Positions 9,927-18,450 of a stretch of DNA of 64,000 nt are shown one piece after another (within the stretch, counting starts at the first letter, position 1; each line of letters opens with the position of its first letter). The notes below the pieces were generated by a model. It ran no database searches. It had not been told where the DNA came from and worked only from the letters and a program-made list of their open reading frames with translations. The stretch comes from Roseiarcus sp963779095 (GTDB lineage: Bacteria > Pseudomonadota > Alphaproteobacteria > Rhizobiales > Beijerinckiaceae). The DNA lies in the NCBI GenBank assembly GCA_963779095.1, contig CAVZWU010000010.1, positions 81,842 through 145,841 on the forward strand, in the 5' to 3' direction. The position numbers were made by a program, and so were the translations under genes.

Positions 9927-11053
9927 GCGACGAATTCTCCTTCGCCGTGCATGCCACCGATGGCGAAGCGCGTCTGGGCGAAATTTCGATGCCGCGCGGC
10001 GTCATTCGCACGCCAGCCTTCATGCCGGTTGGCACCGCGGCGACCGTCAAGGCCATGTATCCGAACGCGGTAAGAGCGCTCGGCTACGACGTCGTTCTGT
10101 CCAACACCTATCATCTGATGCTGGCCCCCGGCGCGGAGCGGATCGCCGCGCTCGGCGGCTTGCACAAATTCATGAACTGGCCCCATCCCATCCTCACCGA
10201 TTCCGGCGGCTTTCAGGTGATGAGCCTCGCGAAACTGCGCAAGCTCAGCGAGCGCGGCGTGACCTTCCAGTCGCATATCGACGGATCGCGCCATGAGCTG
10301 ACGCCGGAGCGCTCGATGGAAGTCCAGCGCCTCCTGGGCTCGGACATCCAGATGCAGCTCGACGAGTGCGTGAGGCTGCCATGCTCGCATGAAGAGGCCG
10401 AGCGCGCGATGCGCCTCTCGCTTCGATGGGCCGAGCGGTCGAAGATCGCCTTCGGCGAACAGCCGGGCAGGGCGGTATTCGGCATCGTCCAGGGCGGGAC
10501 GGAAAAGGATCTTCGAGTGTTCAGCGCCGAAGGACTGGCCGAGATGGACTTCTACGGCTACGCCATCGGGGGATTGGCGGTCGGCGAGCCGCAGGCGGCG
10601 ATGCTCGAGATGATCGAGGCCGTGGTCCCGCATCTCCCCTTCGCCAAGCCGCGCTATCTGATGGGAGTGGGAACGCCCGACGATCTTCTTCAGTCGGTTA
10701 GGCGCGGCGTCGACATGTTCGATTGCGTGATGCCGACCCGAGCGGGAAGGCATGGGCTCGTCTTTACCCGCCGAGGCCGTCTCAACCTGCGCAACGCGCG
10801 CTTCACCGACGATTCCCGCCCGATCGATCCGCTATCGTCGTCTCTGGTGGCGCGCGACTATTCCCGCGCCTACTGGCGACATCTGACGAAGTCGGGCGAG
10901 ATCCTTGCGATGATGGGCCTGACCGAAATCAACCTCGCCTATTATCAAGACCTTATGTCCGGCGCCCGGCTTGCGATCAAGGAAGGGCGCCTCGACGCCT
11001 ATATCGCCGAGACGCAACGAAATTGGGCAGAAGGCGAGGCGGAGAGACGTTGA
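9923..11053 (+). CDS. tgt: tRNA-guanine(34) transglycosylase lacking the usual zinc ligands
   Basis: This intact 376-residue enzyme inserts preQ1 at the wobble position of queuosine tRNAs. The nucleophile and general base sit in TDSGGFQVM (Asp93) and MFDCVMPTR (Asp267), and GGLAVGE (217-222 region) forms the base pocket. The C-terminal zinc motif of E. coli Tgt (three Cys and one His) is not kept: the aligned positions here read DPLSSSLVARDY (Ser305, Ser307, Ala310) and TEINLAYY (Ile336). There is no gap or frame change in this part, so the substitution is real in the given sequence. The start ATG overlaps the queA stop. Confidence 0.93.
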   Translation: MSDEFSFAVHATDGEARLGEISMPRGVIRTPAFMPVGTAATVKAMYPNAVRALGYDVVLSNTYHLMLAPGAERIAALGGLHKFMNWPHPILTDSGGFQVMSLAKLRKLSERGVTFQSHIDGSRHELTPERSMEVQRLLGSDIQMQLDECVRLPCSHEEAERAMRLSLRWAERSKIAFGEQPGRAVFGIVQGGTEKDLRVFSAEGLAEMDFYGYAIGGLAVGEPQAAMLEMIEAVVPHLPFAKPRYLMGVGTPDDLLQSVRRGVDMFDCVMPTRAGRHGLVFTRRGRLNLRNARFTDDSRPIDPLSSSLVARDYSRAYWRHLTKSGEILAMMGLTEINLAYYQDLMSGARLAIKEGRLDAYIAETQRNWAEGEAERR

Positions 11054-11588
11054 GGCCGGGGGTCGCAAATTAAGATCTTCGATCCGGCGGCGAGTGATGG
11101 TTCAATCGCCAGTCAAGTTTATGCTAGGGTGAAGACACTTAAGCGCGGCCGTTGCTTCGCGGCGAAGTAAAGAAGTCCACTTCAGAAACAGAAGGGGCGA
11201 GGCACCATTGCGGTGTCTCGCCCCTTTTTCCCATTATCTTATTGCGTTTCACAATCCCGGGTTTTTCTATTATCCTCTCCGCATGACTGGCGGCGGCTCA
11301 AGACTGTCGAACGCTTTGTCCTCCCACAGACCCTACGGCGTCCGGCGCCAAACCTTTTGGCAGCGGCCTCCTTTTAGCAGATCATTGCTAGTCGAAATTT
11401 CTGGCTGTGTCACGCGGCTTGGCGGCCCTGCCATGCATATTTTTTCTGGCTTGGTCCATTTTGGTCAAATGTGCATCAGCGAATGCAAAAGTGCTAGGCA
11501 ATCCGGCCACCCTGGCGCGACTCCTCGTCTTTCATCAGTTACCCGTATGCCGTAAGAATCAAGTCGATGCTGCAGCCCTGGAGTTAAA
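11054..11588. other. Intergenic region between tgt and eno
   Basis: 535 bases without a convincing gene. It contains the intrinsic terminator at 11192-11229. The stretch before it (about 11100-11190) could be the tail of the tgt message or a separate short transcript. The 360 bases after it presumably carry the eno promoter, but I see no clear -35/-10 pair. A short reading frame at 11208-11555 starts inside the terminator and resembles no protein I know. Confidence 0.5.
11192..11229 (+). terminator. Strong intrinsic terminator downstream of tgt
   Basis: A 15-base stem (AAGGGGCGAGGCACC with GGTGTCTCGCCCCTT, one G-T pair) closes a 5-base loop ATTGC and runs into a T-tract. It lies about 140 bases after the tgt stop and should end the queA-tgt message or a short RNA in between. 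Confidence 0.85.
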
Positions 11589-12870
11589 ATGACTGCGATC
11601 GTTAACGTCGTCGGCCGCGAAATCCTTGATAGCCGCGGCAATCCAACGGTCGAGGTGGATGTCGTGTTGGAAGACGGCTCGATGGGGCGGGCCGCCGTTC
11701 CGTCGGGGGCTTCGACCGGCACGCGCGAGGCGGTGGAGCTGCGTGACGGAGACAAGGGCCGCTTCGGCGGCAAGGGCGTCCTGAAAGCGGTCGAGGCGGT
11801 CAATCGCGACCTTTTCGACGCTGTCTCTGGCCTCGAGGCCGAAGATCAGCTCAAGATTGACGAGACGATGATCGCGCTCGACGGCACGGACAACAAGTCG
11901 AAGCTCGGCGCCAACGCAATTCTCGGCGTCTCGCTTGCGGTCGCCAAGGCGGCGGCGGAAGCCTCCGGGTTGCCGCTCTATCGATACGTTGGCGGAACGA
12001 TGGCCAGGGTGCTGCCGACGCCAATGATGAACGTCGTGAACGGCGGCGTGCACGCCGACAATCCGATCGACTTCCAGGAATTCATGATCATGCCGGTCGG
12101 CGCGCCTTCGTTTGCCGAGGCGGTCCGTTGGGGCGCGGAAACGTTTCATGCGCTCAAGGCTGCGCTGAAAAAAGCCGGGCACAACACCAACGTCGGCGAC
12201 GAAGGCGGCTTCGCTCCGAATCTGCCCTCGGCGGAGGCGGCGCTCGACTTCTGCGTCAAGGCGATCGAGGCGGCCGGGTTCAAGCCTGGCGTCGACATTG
12301 CGCTCGCGCTTGATCCCGCGGCCTCCGAATTCTTCAAGGACGGGGCCTATGTCTATTCCGGCGAAGGTGTCACACGGTCGGTCGAGGAACAGGTCGACTA
12401 TCTCGTCAAGCTGGCCGACGCCTATCCGATCCTCTCGATCGAGGACGGCATGGCCGAGCAGGACTGGGCGGGCTGGAAGCTCTTGACCCAGAAGCTCGGT
12501 TCGCGCCGGCAGCTGGTCGGCGACGACATCTTTGTCACCAACGTCGAGATCCTCGATCGCGGGATCAAGGAGGGCGTTGCGAATTCGATCCTCATCAAGG
12601 TGAACCAGATCGGCACCCTGAGCGAGACGCTGGCCGCCGTCGAAATGGCGCACCGCGCGGGTTATACCGCCGTGATGTCGCATCGGTCGGGCGAAACAGA
12701 GGATTTCAACCATCGCCGACCTCGCGGTCGCGACCAATTGCGGACAGATCAAGACCGGCTCGCTTTCCAGGTCCGATCGCTTGGCCAAATACAACCAGCT
12801 GATCCGTGTCGAGGAGGAGCTTGGCGACCAGGCCCGCTATGCCGGGCGGGAGGCGATCAAGGCGGTGTGA
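11589..12870 (+). CDS. eno: Enolase, one frameshift near the 3' end
   Basis: Phosphopyruvate hydratase of glycolysis, about 427 residues, cytoplasmic. It begins with TAIVNVVGREILDSRGNPT. Active-site segments present are PSGASTGTREAVELRD, GANAILGVSLA, NVGDEGGFAPNL, ALDPAASEF, SIEDGMAEQDW, LVGDDIFVTN, KVNQIGT and MSHRSGETED, covering the Mg ligands and catalytic Glu and Lys. An apparent extra T at about 12704 breaks the frame at ETED; the conserved continuation STIADLAVATNCGQIKTGSLSR reads in the next frame to TGA at 12868-12870. This base probably does not exist in the genome because enolase is normally essential. Confidence 0.93.
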
Positions 12871-12957
12871 TCTCGCGCACAGCTGAGTTCACGGATTTTG
12901 TGTCAAGCATAATCAACGGAGGCCATTAGACGGATACCATTTTATTGGAGGCGTCTC

Positions 12958-13680
12958 ATGCTGATGCATCGTCTTACATTGGCAGGCATCCTATTTTTGG
13001 CAGGTGACGCGACGAGCGCCGAAGCTCAATTCTGCTATCCGGGCGGTTGCGGATACTACAGGACGCCCCTCATGCACAGGCCGTATCCTTTCATGCATAG
13101 GCCCTATCCTTTTTGGCGCAATTCTATGCGGTTCGCCCATGGCCCGATGCCGTTCTCACACCGGCCTCACGGATATGACGTGCCGGGCGGATTGAACAAT
13201 CCATATAGCGCCGGCGCCGCGTCAAGCGCGAGCCAGAGACAAAACATGGTCGCCCGTCAGGTTACGGCGCCTTCCTCAACTGGAGGCCATTACCATCGTT
13301 ATGTACCGGGAGGATTGAGCAATCCCTACACAACCGGCCGTTCAGTTGGCGGCGAACAAGGGCAAAGCTCGAATGGTGGCGGTCAGAGATATTCTGACGG
13401 CGGCGGGAATCCTGGAGGCCAAGGCGGATATACGGGAAATAACACAAGCGGCGGCGGATATTATCGACCCGACGGCCAGCGTGTTGGAGATACCCGCGGG
13501 CAGCCTAGGAACGGCAGCTACTCTGAAGCGAACGGAGGTGCGGCTGGTAACTTCAGATATAGCTGCACCATCAATGACTCCGAAGAGGACGCTGGCGCGG
13601 CCTGCACAAGAACCTCGTCAGCACTGAAACATAGCGGGGATCGATGCTCATGCCACGGTGAATGGGGCACTGTGGATTGA
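12958..13680 (+). CDS. Exported glycine-rich protein of unknown function
   Basis: 240 residues with a signal peptide (LTLAGILFLAGDATSAEAQ). The mature part is low complexity: tandem MHRPYPF motifs near residues 39-52, two copies of VPGGLxNPY about 50 residues apart, then a Gly/Asn/Ser-rich tract. The last 40 residues contain four cysteines (YSCTIND, AACTRT, RCSCHGEW), suggesting a small disulfide-bonded end. A GGAG lies 7 bases before the ATG. Base composition is lower in GC than the flanking eno and ftsB genes. I do not recognise the family; a surface or periplasmic role is only an inference. Confidence 0.6.
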   Translation: MLMHRLTLAGILFLAGDATSAEAQFCYPGGCGYYRTPLMHRPYPFMHRPYPFWRNSMRFAHGPMPFSHRPHGYDVPGGLNNPYSAGAASSASQRQNMVARQVTAPSSTGGHYHRYVPGGLSNPYTTGRSVGGEQGQSSNGGGQRYSDGGGNPGGQGGYTGNNTSGGGYYRPDGQRVGDTRGQPRNGSYSEANGGAAGNFRYSCTINDSEEDAGAACTRTSSALKHSGDRCSCHGEWGTVD

Positions 13681-13684
13681 TGCA

Positions 13685-14359
13685 ATGTCAGACCTCAGCG
13701 TTAAGAAATATTCTAAGTATATCGCTGTTTTTATCGGCGGCGTTTTGGTTGGCGGCGCTATTCTAGCCGTCGTGCTCCGATCGCGGACACCTCTAGCGCC
13801 GGACAGTCTCGTCGATATGTCCAACCACGGCGAGACGATGCGCAAATGCACAGAGCGAGTTTTCAGCACCATCGCAGCTGCTAGAGTGACGCCCGGCCTC
13901 TATGATCGCGTCTGGAAATTGTGCGGAAATCAAATTTTCAACGGCCTCTATCTCGACGATTTCATTATCAGGCGCAGAAAATTTATCGATCAGGAATTCG
14001 ACGAACGGGTGAACCTGTGGCTCGTTGTGACGATCACAATGTCCGGCGTTCTCATGTCTGCCGTGCAGTTATTTCTGTCGTATCGCTTGGCCACAACCGG
14101 CAAAGATATATTCACTAAGGATAGCGAACTGGCGATTGAGTCTGGCAAAGTGTCGGTCAAGGCGTCGATCGCGGGCCTTTTAATATTGACCCTTTCACTT
14201 GCATTTTTCATGATATATGTGTTATACATATATTCGATCAAAGAGGTCCCCCTCGAGCGACCCCAGAATTTGCAGACTCCCATTGAGACGGAGTTGCCGG
14301 ATCCCGCGCCGACAACTCCGTCAGCTCCGGCCGAGGTCAATTCTCCCGCGCCGCATTAG
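13685..14359 (+). CDS. Membrane protein of unknown function
   Basis: About 224 residues. Three hydrophobic segments are visible: near the N-terminus (YIAVFIGGVLVGGAILAVVL), in the middle (LWLVVTITMSGVLMSAVQLFL) and near the C-terminus (IAGLLILTLSLAFFMIYVLYI). A soluble part with two cysteines lies between the first two, and a Pro-rich tail (PDPAPTTPSAPAEVNSPAP) follows. An upstream in-frame ATG at 13658 would overlap the previous gene; 13685 is preferred. The gene is five bases after the Gly-rich protein and shares its lower GC content, so the two look like an inserted pair. No function can be assigned. Confidence 0.55.
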   Translation: MSDLSVKKYSKYIAVFIGGVLVGGAILAVVLRSRTPLAPDSLVDMSNHGETMRKCTERVFSTIAAARVTPGLYDRVWKLCGNQIFNGLYLDDFIIRRRKFIDQEFDERVNLWLVVTITMSGVLMSAVQLFLSYRLATTGKDIFTKDSELAIESGKVSVKASIAGLLILTLSLAFFMIYVLYIYSIKEVPLERPQNLQTPIETELPDPAPTTPSAPAEVNSPAPH

Positions 14360-14460
14360 GTCCAGCGAGTATGGCCGGTGCCGACCGCGGCATTCTCCCA
14401 CTTGCGTCGTCCTGCGCCGACGGTAACGCGGTCTTAACTACGGTCCCCACAGGATCGCGC

Positions 14461-14787
14461 ATGGTCGTAAGGACTCGCCTGCGCTCGATTCTGACGCCGA
14501 TCGTTCTCTACCTCGTGCTTGGCGCCACGAGCGGCTACCTCGTGTGGGGCGCCTCGAACGGCGAGCATGGGCTCAAGGCTGCGGCGAAATTCGACGCCGA
14601 GGCGGTCGAGCTCAAGTCCGAGCTCGCTGTCCTGAAGGATGAACGATCGCGCTGGGAACTGCGCGTCGCCAGCCTGAGGCCGGAAAGCGTCGACAGGGAC
14701 CTCCTCGACGACGAAGCCCACGCGTTGCTCGACCGCGTGGCGAAGGACGAGGTCGTCATTTTCCCCGGCGCCGGCAAGGGCCGCTGA
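14461..14787 (+). CDS. ftsB: Septum formation initiator (FtsB/DivIC-like)
   Basis: 108 residues with the architecture of FtsB/DivIC: a short cytoplasmic N-terminus (MVVRTRLRSIL), one membrane segment (PIVLYLVLGATSGYLVWGA), a coiled coil (residues about 45-75, LKSELAVLKDERSRWELRV) and the segment LRPESVDRDLLDDEAHALLDRVAKDEVVIF, typical of the alphaproteobacterial family. It bridges FtsL and FtsQ at the divisome. Its place downstream of eno is usual in Rhizobiales, but here two unknown genes separate them. The start 14461 puts the helix at the expected distance. Confidence 0.8.
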   Translation: MVVRTRLRSILTPIVLYLVLGATSGYLVWGASNGEHGLKAAAKFDAEAVELKSELAVLKDERSRWELRVASLRPESVDRDLLDDEAHALLDRVAKDEVVIFPGAGKGR

Positions 14788-14958
14788 GCGATTGCGCCCC
14801 GGAAGACGAGGGCCGTCGGCCTTTCATGGGTGAGCGCTTACCGCGCCGATCTCTGTTCGGGCTCAGATAGATGCGAGACGGCCCGCCGCCAGGCAATCCC
14901 GGCCGTTGATGGCTTCGCAACATCGGTCGTCTCATAGGTCCTGGGCCCGGACAATCTC

Positions 14959-14987
14959 TTGACATCCGCGCACGTCGCGGACGATAT
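14959..14987 (+). promoter_or_regulatory. Sigma-70-type promoter with an inverted repeat in the spacer
   Basis: TTGACA (14959-14964), a 17-base spacer and CGATAT (14982-14987) form a near-consensus housekeeping promoter for this group. The spacer is itself an inverted repeat, TCCGCG and CGCGGA around CACGT, a natural operator position. A transcript would begin near 14994. Confidence 0.6.
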
Positions 14988-14993
14988 CTCGTT

Positions 14994-15196
14994 CCTACTA
15001 GCCGCGTCGATGACAGTGACGGATGTCTCTCATGACTAGACTATCGGCCGTTCCCGCGTTTTCGGCTTGCGCGATAACCCTTGAGGGCCTCGGTCGCCCC
15101 GGTCTGTCACGCCGTCTCGCGATCAGGCCCGCGGCCGCCTGATCGAGGCTGGAGAGACGCTTCTTCAAAAAGGCCGCCCCGGGGCGGCCTTTTTGT
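14994..15196 (+). ncRNA. Candidate small RNA of about 200 nt upstream of glyA
   Basis: The segment is bounded by the strong promoter ending at 14987 and the perfect terminator hairpin at 15167-15194. It contains no reading frame with coding character. Internal inverted elements include a GATCAGGC/GCCTGATC pair around 15121-15144. It does not match the conserved cores I know for the glycine, SAM or tetrahydrofolate riboswitches, nor an obvious 6S core. It might instead be a long attenuated leader of glyA. The promoter and terminator are seen directly; existence of an RNA is inferred. Confidence 0.4.
15167..15196 (+). terminator. Perfect intrinsic terminator upstream of glyA
   Basis: AAAAAGGCCGCCCC is followed directly by its exact complement GGGGCGGCCTTTTT, giving a perfect 14-bp palindrome with a T-run. 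It is active-looking in both directions. It ends whatever starts at the promoter at 14959 and lies 78 bases before the glyA ATG. Confidence 0.85.
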
Positions 15197-15273
15197 TTGC
15201 GCGCACTGGCGTCTTTGCCCGCCGCGCATTCGCCGTGTTAAAGCCGCCTCAAGATTATGGAAGGTCCGCCGCC

Positions 15274-16587
15274 ATGAACGTCACCGCTCAAGCCCCCGTC
15301 GCCGCGACATCGATCCGTTCGAACTCGTTCTTTTCCGCAAGCTTAGCTGACGCCGATCCGGAGATCGCCCGCGCGATCGAGCTCGAGCTTGGCCGCCAGC
15401 GTGACGGGATCGAACTCATCGCATCGGAAAACATCGTGTCGCGCGCCGTGCTCGAGGCCCAGGGCTCGGTCCTGACCAACAAATACGCAGAAGGCTATCC
15501 AGGCAAACGCTATTACGGCGGCTGCCAGTTCGTCGACATCGCGGAGACTCTGGCGATCGAGCGCGCCTGCCGATTGTTCGACTGTCGCTTCGCCAACGTC
15601 CAGCCCAATTCCGGCAGCCAGGCCAACCAGGGCGTGTTCATGGCGCTCATGGCGCCCGGCGACACGTTCATGGGTCTCGACCTGGCGGCGGGGGGACACC
15701 TCACCCATGGCTCGCCGGTCAACATGTCCGGGCGCTGGTTCAAGGTGGCCGCTTACGGGGTCGACCGGACGACGCATCGGATCGACATGGATCAGGTCGA
15801 GTCGCTTGCGCGCGAGCACAAGCCGAAACTGATCATGGCCGGCGGCTCAGCCTATGCCCGCCATTGGGACTTCGCCCGCTTCCGGGCGATCTGCGACTCG
15901 GTCGGCGCCTATTTCGTCGTCGACATCGCCCATTTCGCCGGACTGGTCGCCGGCGGCGCCCATCCCTCGCCCTTTCCCCACGCCCATGTCGTCACCACCA
16001 CAACCCACAAGACTCTGCGAGGGCCGCGCGGCGGCATGATCCTCACCAATGACGCGGACCTCGCCAAGAAGATCAACTCGGCGATCTTCCCCGGCCTCCA
16101 GGGCGGACCGCTCATGCATGTCATCGCCGCCAAGGCGGTCTCGTTCCACGAGGCGCTGACCCCCGAATTCAAGGCTTACGCCCACGCCGTGGTCGCCAAC
16201 GCCAAGGCGCTCGCCGAACCGATCCTCGCCGGAGGCTACAAGCTTGTGACGGGAGGCACCGACAACCACCTGATGCTGGTCGATTTGACGCCGAAGGGCT
16301 TGACCGGCAAGGCGGCCGAAGCCGCCCTCGATCGCGCCGATATCACCTGCAACAAGAACGGCATCCCGTTCGACCCGCAGAAGCCGATGGTGACCTCGGG
16401 CATTCGCCTCGGATCGCCGGCGGCCACTTCGCGCGGATTCGGGACGGGCGAGTTCGCCAAGGTCGGACGGTTGGTCGTCGAGGTCTTGGATGGCTTGGCG
16501 CAGAGCGGCGAATTGGGGAATGTGGCGGTGGAAGAGAAGGTGCGCGGGGACGTCGCCGAACTCACCCGGCGGTTCCCGATCTATTAG
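15274..16587 (+). CDS. glyA: Serine hydroxymethyltransferase
   Basis: PLP enzyme converting serine and tetrahydrofolate to glycine and methylene-tetrahydrofolate, 437 residues from ATG 15274. Motifs: ELIASENIVSRAVLEAQGS, NKYAEGYPGKRYYGGC (substrate/PLP), NVQPNSGSQANQ, HLTHGSPVN, VDIAHFAGLVAGG, and the PLP-lysine box TTTTHKTLRGPRGG. The end includes TSGIRLGSPAATSRGF. The reading frame is open further upstream to 15193 because the terminator has no stop codon; 15274 is the first ATG and aligns with the family. nrdR follows after 33 bases, as in many Rhizobiales. Confidence 0.95.
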   Translation: MNVTAQAPVAATSIRSNSFFSASLADADPEIARAIELELGRQRDGIELIASENIVSRAVLEAQGSVLTNKYAEGYPGKRYYGGCQFVDIAETLAIERACRLFDCRFANVQPNSGSQANQGVFMALMAPGDTFMGLDLAAGGHLTHGSPVNMSGRWFKVAAYGVDRTTHRIDMDQVESLAREHKPKLIMAGGSAYARHWDFARFRAICDSVGAYFVVDIAHFAGLVAGGAHPSPFPHAHVVTTTTHKTLRGPRGGMILTNDADLAKKINSAIFPGLQGGPLMHVIAAKAVSFHEALTPEFKAYAHAVVANAKALAEPILAGGYKLVTGGTDNHLMLVDLTPKGLTGKAAEAALDRADITCNKNGIPFDPQKPMVTSGIRLGSPAATSRGFGTGEFAKVGRLVVEVLDGLAQSGELGNVAVEEKVRGDVAELTRRFPIY

Positions 16588-16620
16588 GGCGCCGAGAGGA
16601 CTTTTGAAGGGCGGGCTCAG

Positions 16621-17130
16621 ATGCGATGCCCCTATTGCGGCGGCCTCGATACGCAAGTGAAGGACTCGCGGCCGACCGACGATTCCTCGTCGATCCGCCG
16701 GCGGCGCATCTGCCCCGATTGCGGCGGCCGCTTCACCACCTTCGAGCGCGTGCAGCTGCGCGAACTCATGGTGGTCAAGAAGAACGGCCGCCGCGCGCCG
16801 TTCGACCGCGACAAGCTCGTCCGTTCGGTCCAGGTCGCGCTGCGCAAGCGCTCGGTCGAGCCCGACCGGGTGGAACGCATGATCAACGGCGTCGTTCGCC
16901 AGCTCGAAAGCCAGACCGACGGCGACATCCCGACCGAAAGGATCGGCGAACTGGTGATGGAAGGCCTGAAGGCGCTCGACGACGTGGCTTATGTGCGTTT
17001 CGCCTCGGTCTACCGCAATTTCCGCGAGGCGCGGGACTTCAACGCCATCGTCGGCGAACTCGAGGCTGAGCCTGATCCCGTCCCGGCGCGCGAGCCGCGA
17101 CGGCAACGCCGGGACGCGCCCGCTTCATGA
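16621..17130 (+). CDS. nrdR: Transcriptional repressor NrdR
   Basis: 169 residues. The N-terminal zinc ribbon has CPYC (residues 3-6) and CPDC (31-34), followed by the helix FTTFERV. The central ATP-cone domain carries VVKKNGRRAPFDRDKLVRSV and ends at YVRFASVYRNFREARDF. NrdR senses ATP/dATP and represses ribonucleotide reductase genes. A Pro/Arg-rich tail extends beyond the usual end by about 20 residues. The stop overlaps the ribD ATG (ATGA, 17127-17130). Confidence 0.95.
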   Translation: MRCPYCGGLDTQVKDSRPTDDSSSIRRRRICPDCGGRFTTFERVQLRELMVVKKNGRRAPFDRDKLVRSVQVALRKRSVEPDRVERMINGVVRQLESQTDGDIPTERIGELVMEGLKALDDVAYVRFASVYRNFREARDFNAIVGELEAEPDPVPAREPRRQRRDAPAS

Positions 17131-18323
17131 GCGAAGGCGCAGCCGCAGACCCGCAAGAGGATCTGCGCTGGATGGAGGCGGCGCTCAACCTGGGCTCACG
17201 CTCGCTTGGGCTCACGGCCCCCAATCCCGCGGTCGGGGCGATCCTGGTGAAGGACGGCGCCGTCGTCGGGCGGGGCGCCACGGCGCCCGGGGGAAGGCCG
17301 CACGCCGAGCGGATCGCCATCGATCAGGCTGGCGAAGCGGCGCGCGGCGCGACGCTCTATGTCACGCTTGAGCCCTGCTCGCATTTCGGCATCTCGGGCC
17401 CCTGCGCCGACGCCGTCATCGCGGCGGGCGTGGGCCGCGTCGTCTCGGCCATGGAGGATCCCAATCCGCTCGTCGGCGGCGAGGGGCACGCACGGTTGAG
17501 AGAAGCTGGGATCGCCGTCTCGGTCGGCGCGGGGGCCGATCAGGCGCGCCGCGATCATCTGGGTCATATCCGCAGGGTCACGGCGTGGCGCCCGTGCGTG
17601 ACACTGAAGCTCGCGGAGACGGCGGACGGTTTCGCCGCCGCCGGCGCCCATGACGCGCGCCTGCGGATCACCGGCCCCATCGCCGACCTCCGCGTCCAGA
17701 TGATGCGCGCGAGCCACGAGGCGATCATGGTCGGGATCGGGACGGCGCTCGCCGATGATCCGGCGCTGACGGTGCGGCTCCCCGGCGTCGATCGCAAGCC
17801 GTTGCGCGTCGTCCTCGACACCCATCTGCGGCTGCCCGAGCGCTCGCGTCTGGCCGCGACCGCAAGCGAGGCGCCGACTCTGATCATTGCTGGCGCGGAG
17901 GCGCCGGACGAAGCGGCCTCGCGGCTTGAGAACGCGGGCATGATGATCGAGCGTGTCCCGCTCGACACAGACGGCAATGTCGATCTCCGCCATGCGCTGA
18001 GCGCGCTCAGCGTCCGCGGGATCACCCGGGTGTTCAGCGAAGGCGGTCCGCGGGTCGCGGCCCGGCTCATCGCGCTCAAGCTTGCCGATGAGGTCGCGCT
18101 CATCACCGCGGAGAAGCCGCTCGGCCGGCCGGGCGTCGCGGCGCTCGACCCGGAGGCCCGCGCCGCCCTGACCGATGGATCACGCTATCGGCCCGTTGAA
18201 ACCGCTGTCTACGGACCGGACACGATGCGGCTCTGGGAGCGGGTGGGCCGACTGGAGCTTGCGCACCCCGCTAAAATCGGACCGCAGCCATCCGTTCAAG
18301 CAAATCCAAGCAGATCCAAATAA
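17127..18323 (+). CDS. ribD: Bifunctional pyrimidine deaminase/reductase of riboflavin synthesis
   Basis: 398 residues. The N-terminal deaminase domain (1-145) has the zinc motif PHAERIAI and a PCSHFGISGPCADAVIAAG second box. The reductase domain (150-370) includes LKLAETADGFAA and the NADPH segment FSEGGPRVAARLI. It deaminates and then reduces the pyrimidine made from GTP in riboflavin synthesis. The last 20 residues (AHPAKIGPQPSVQANPSRSK) look unlike RibD ends and run into the lower-GC region that follows, suggesting the original 3' end was replaced. The start overlaps nrdR. Confidence 0.92.
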   Translation: MSEGAAADPQEDLRWMEAALNLGSRSLGLTAPNPAVGAILVKDGAVVGRGATAPGGRPHAERIAIDQAGEAARGATLYVTLEPCSHFGISGPCADAVIAAGVGRVVSAMEDPNPLVGGEGHARLREAGIAVSVGAGADQARRDHLGHIRRVTAWRPCVTLKLAETADGFAAAGAHDARLRITGPIADLRVQMMRASHEAIMVGIGTALADDPALTVRLPGVDRKPLRVVLDTHLRLPERSRLAATASEAPTLIIAGAEAPDEAASRLENAGMMIERVPLDTDGNVDLRHALSALSVRGITRVFSEGGPRVAARLIALKLADEVALITAEKPLGRPGVAALDPEARAALTDGSRYRPVETAVYGPDTMRLWERVGRLELAHPAKIGPQPSVQANPSRSK

Positions 18324-18450
18324 AAAGGCCTTCTCCTCGAGGTTCACGGAGAGCCCCTGCGCAGGGCTACTGGACGCTTTCCATTCAGACCCCAGGACGA
18401 TTCCGAGCGTGCTCACGATCCAAGGAAGCGTGCACAGACAGGAGTTCGCA

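Larger units (their letters stand above)
14788..15273. other. Intergenic region between ftsB and glyA carrying a promoter and terminator
   Basis: 486 bases with no credible protein gene. It holds the promoter at 14959-14987 and the terminator at 15167-15196, which together bound a possible 200-nt RNA. About 77 bases remain between the terminator and the glyA ATG for a separate glyA promoter or leader. The block before 14959 shows no recognisable element. Confidence 0.6.

Noticed and set aside
14994..15273. Glycine riboswitch upstream of glyA
   Set aside because: The segment CTGGAGAGACG resembles part of the motif, but the conserved core with its GCACCGAAGG-like part is absent.
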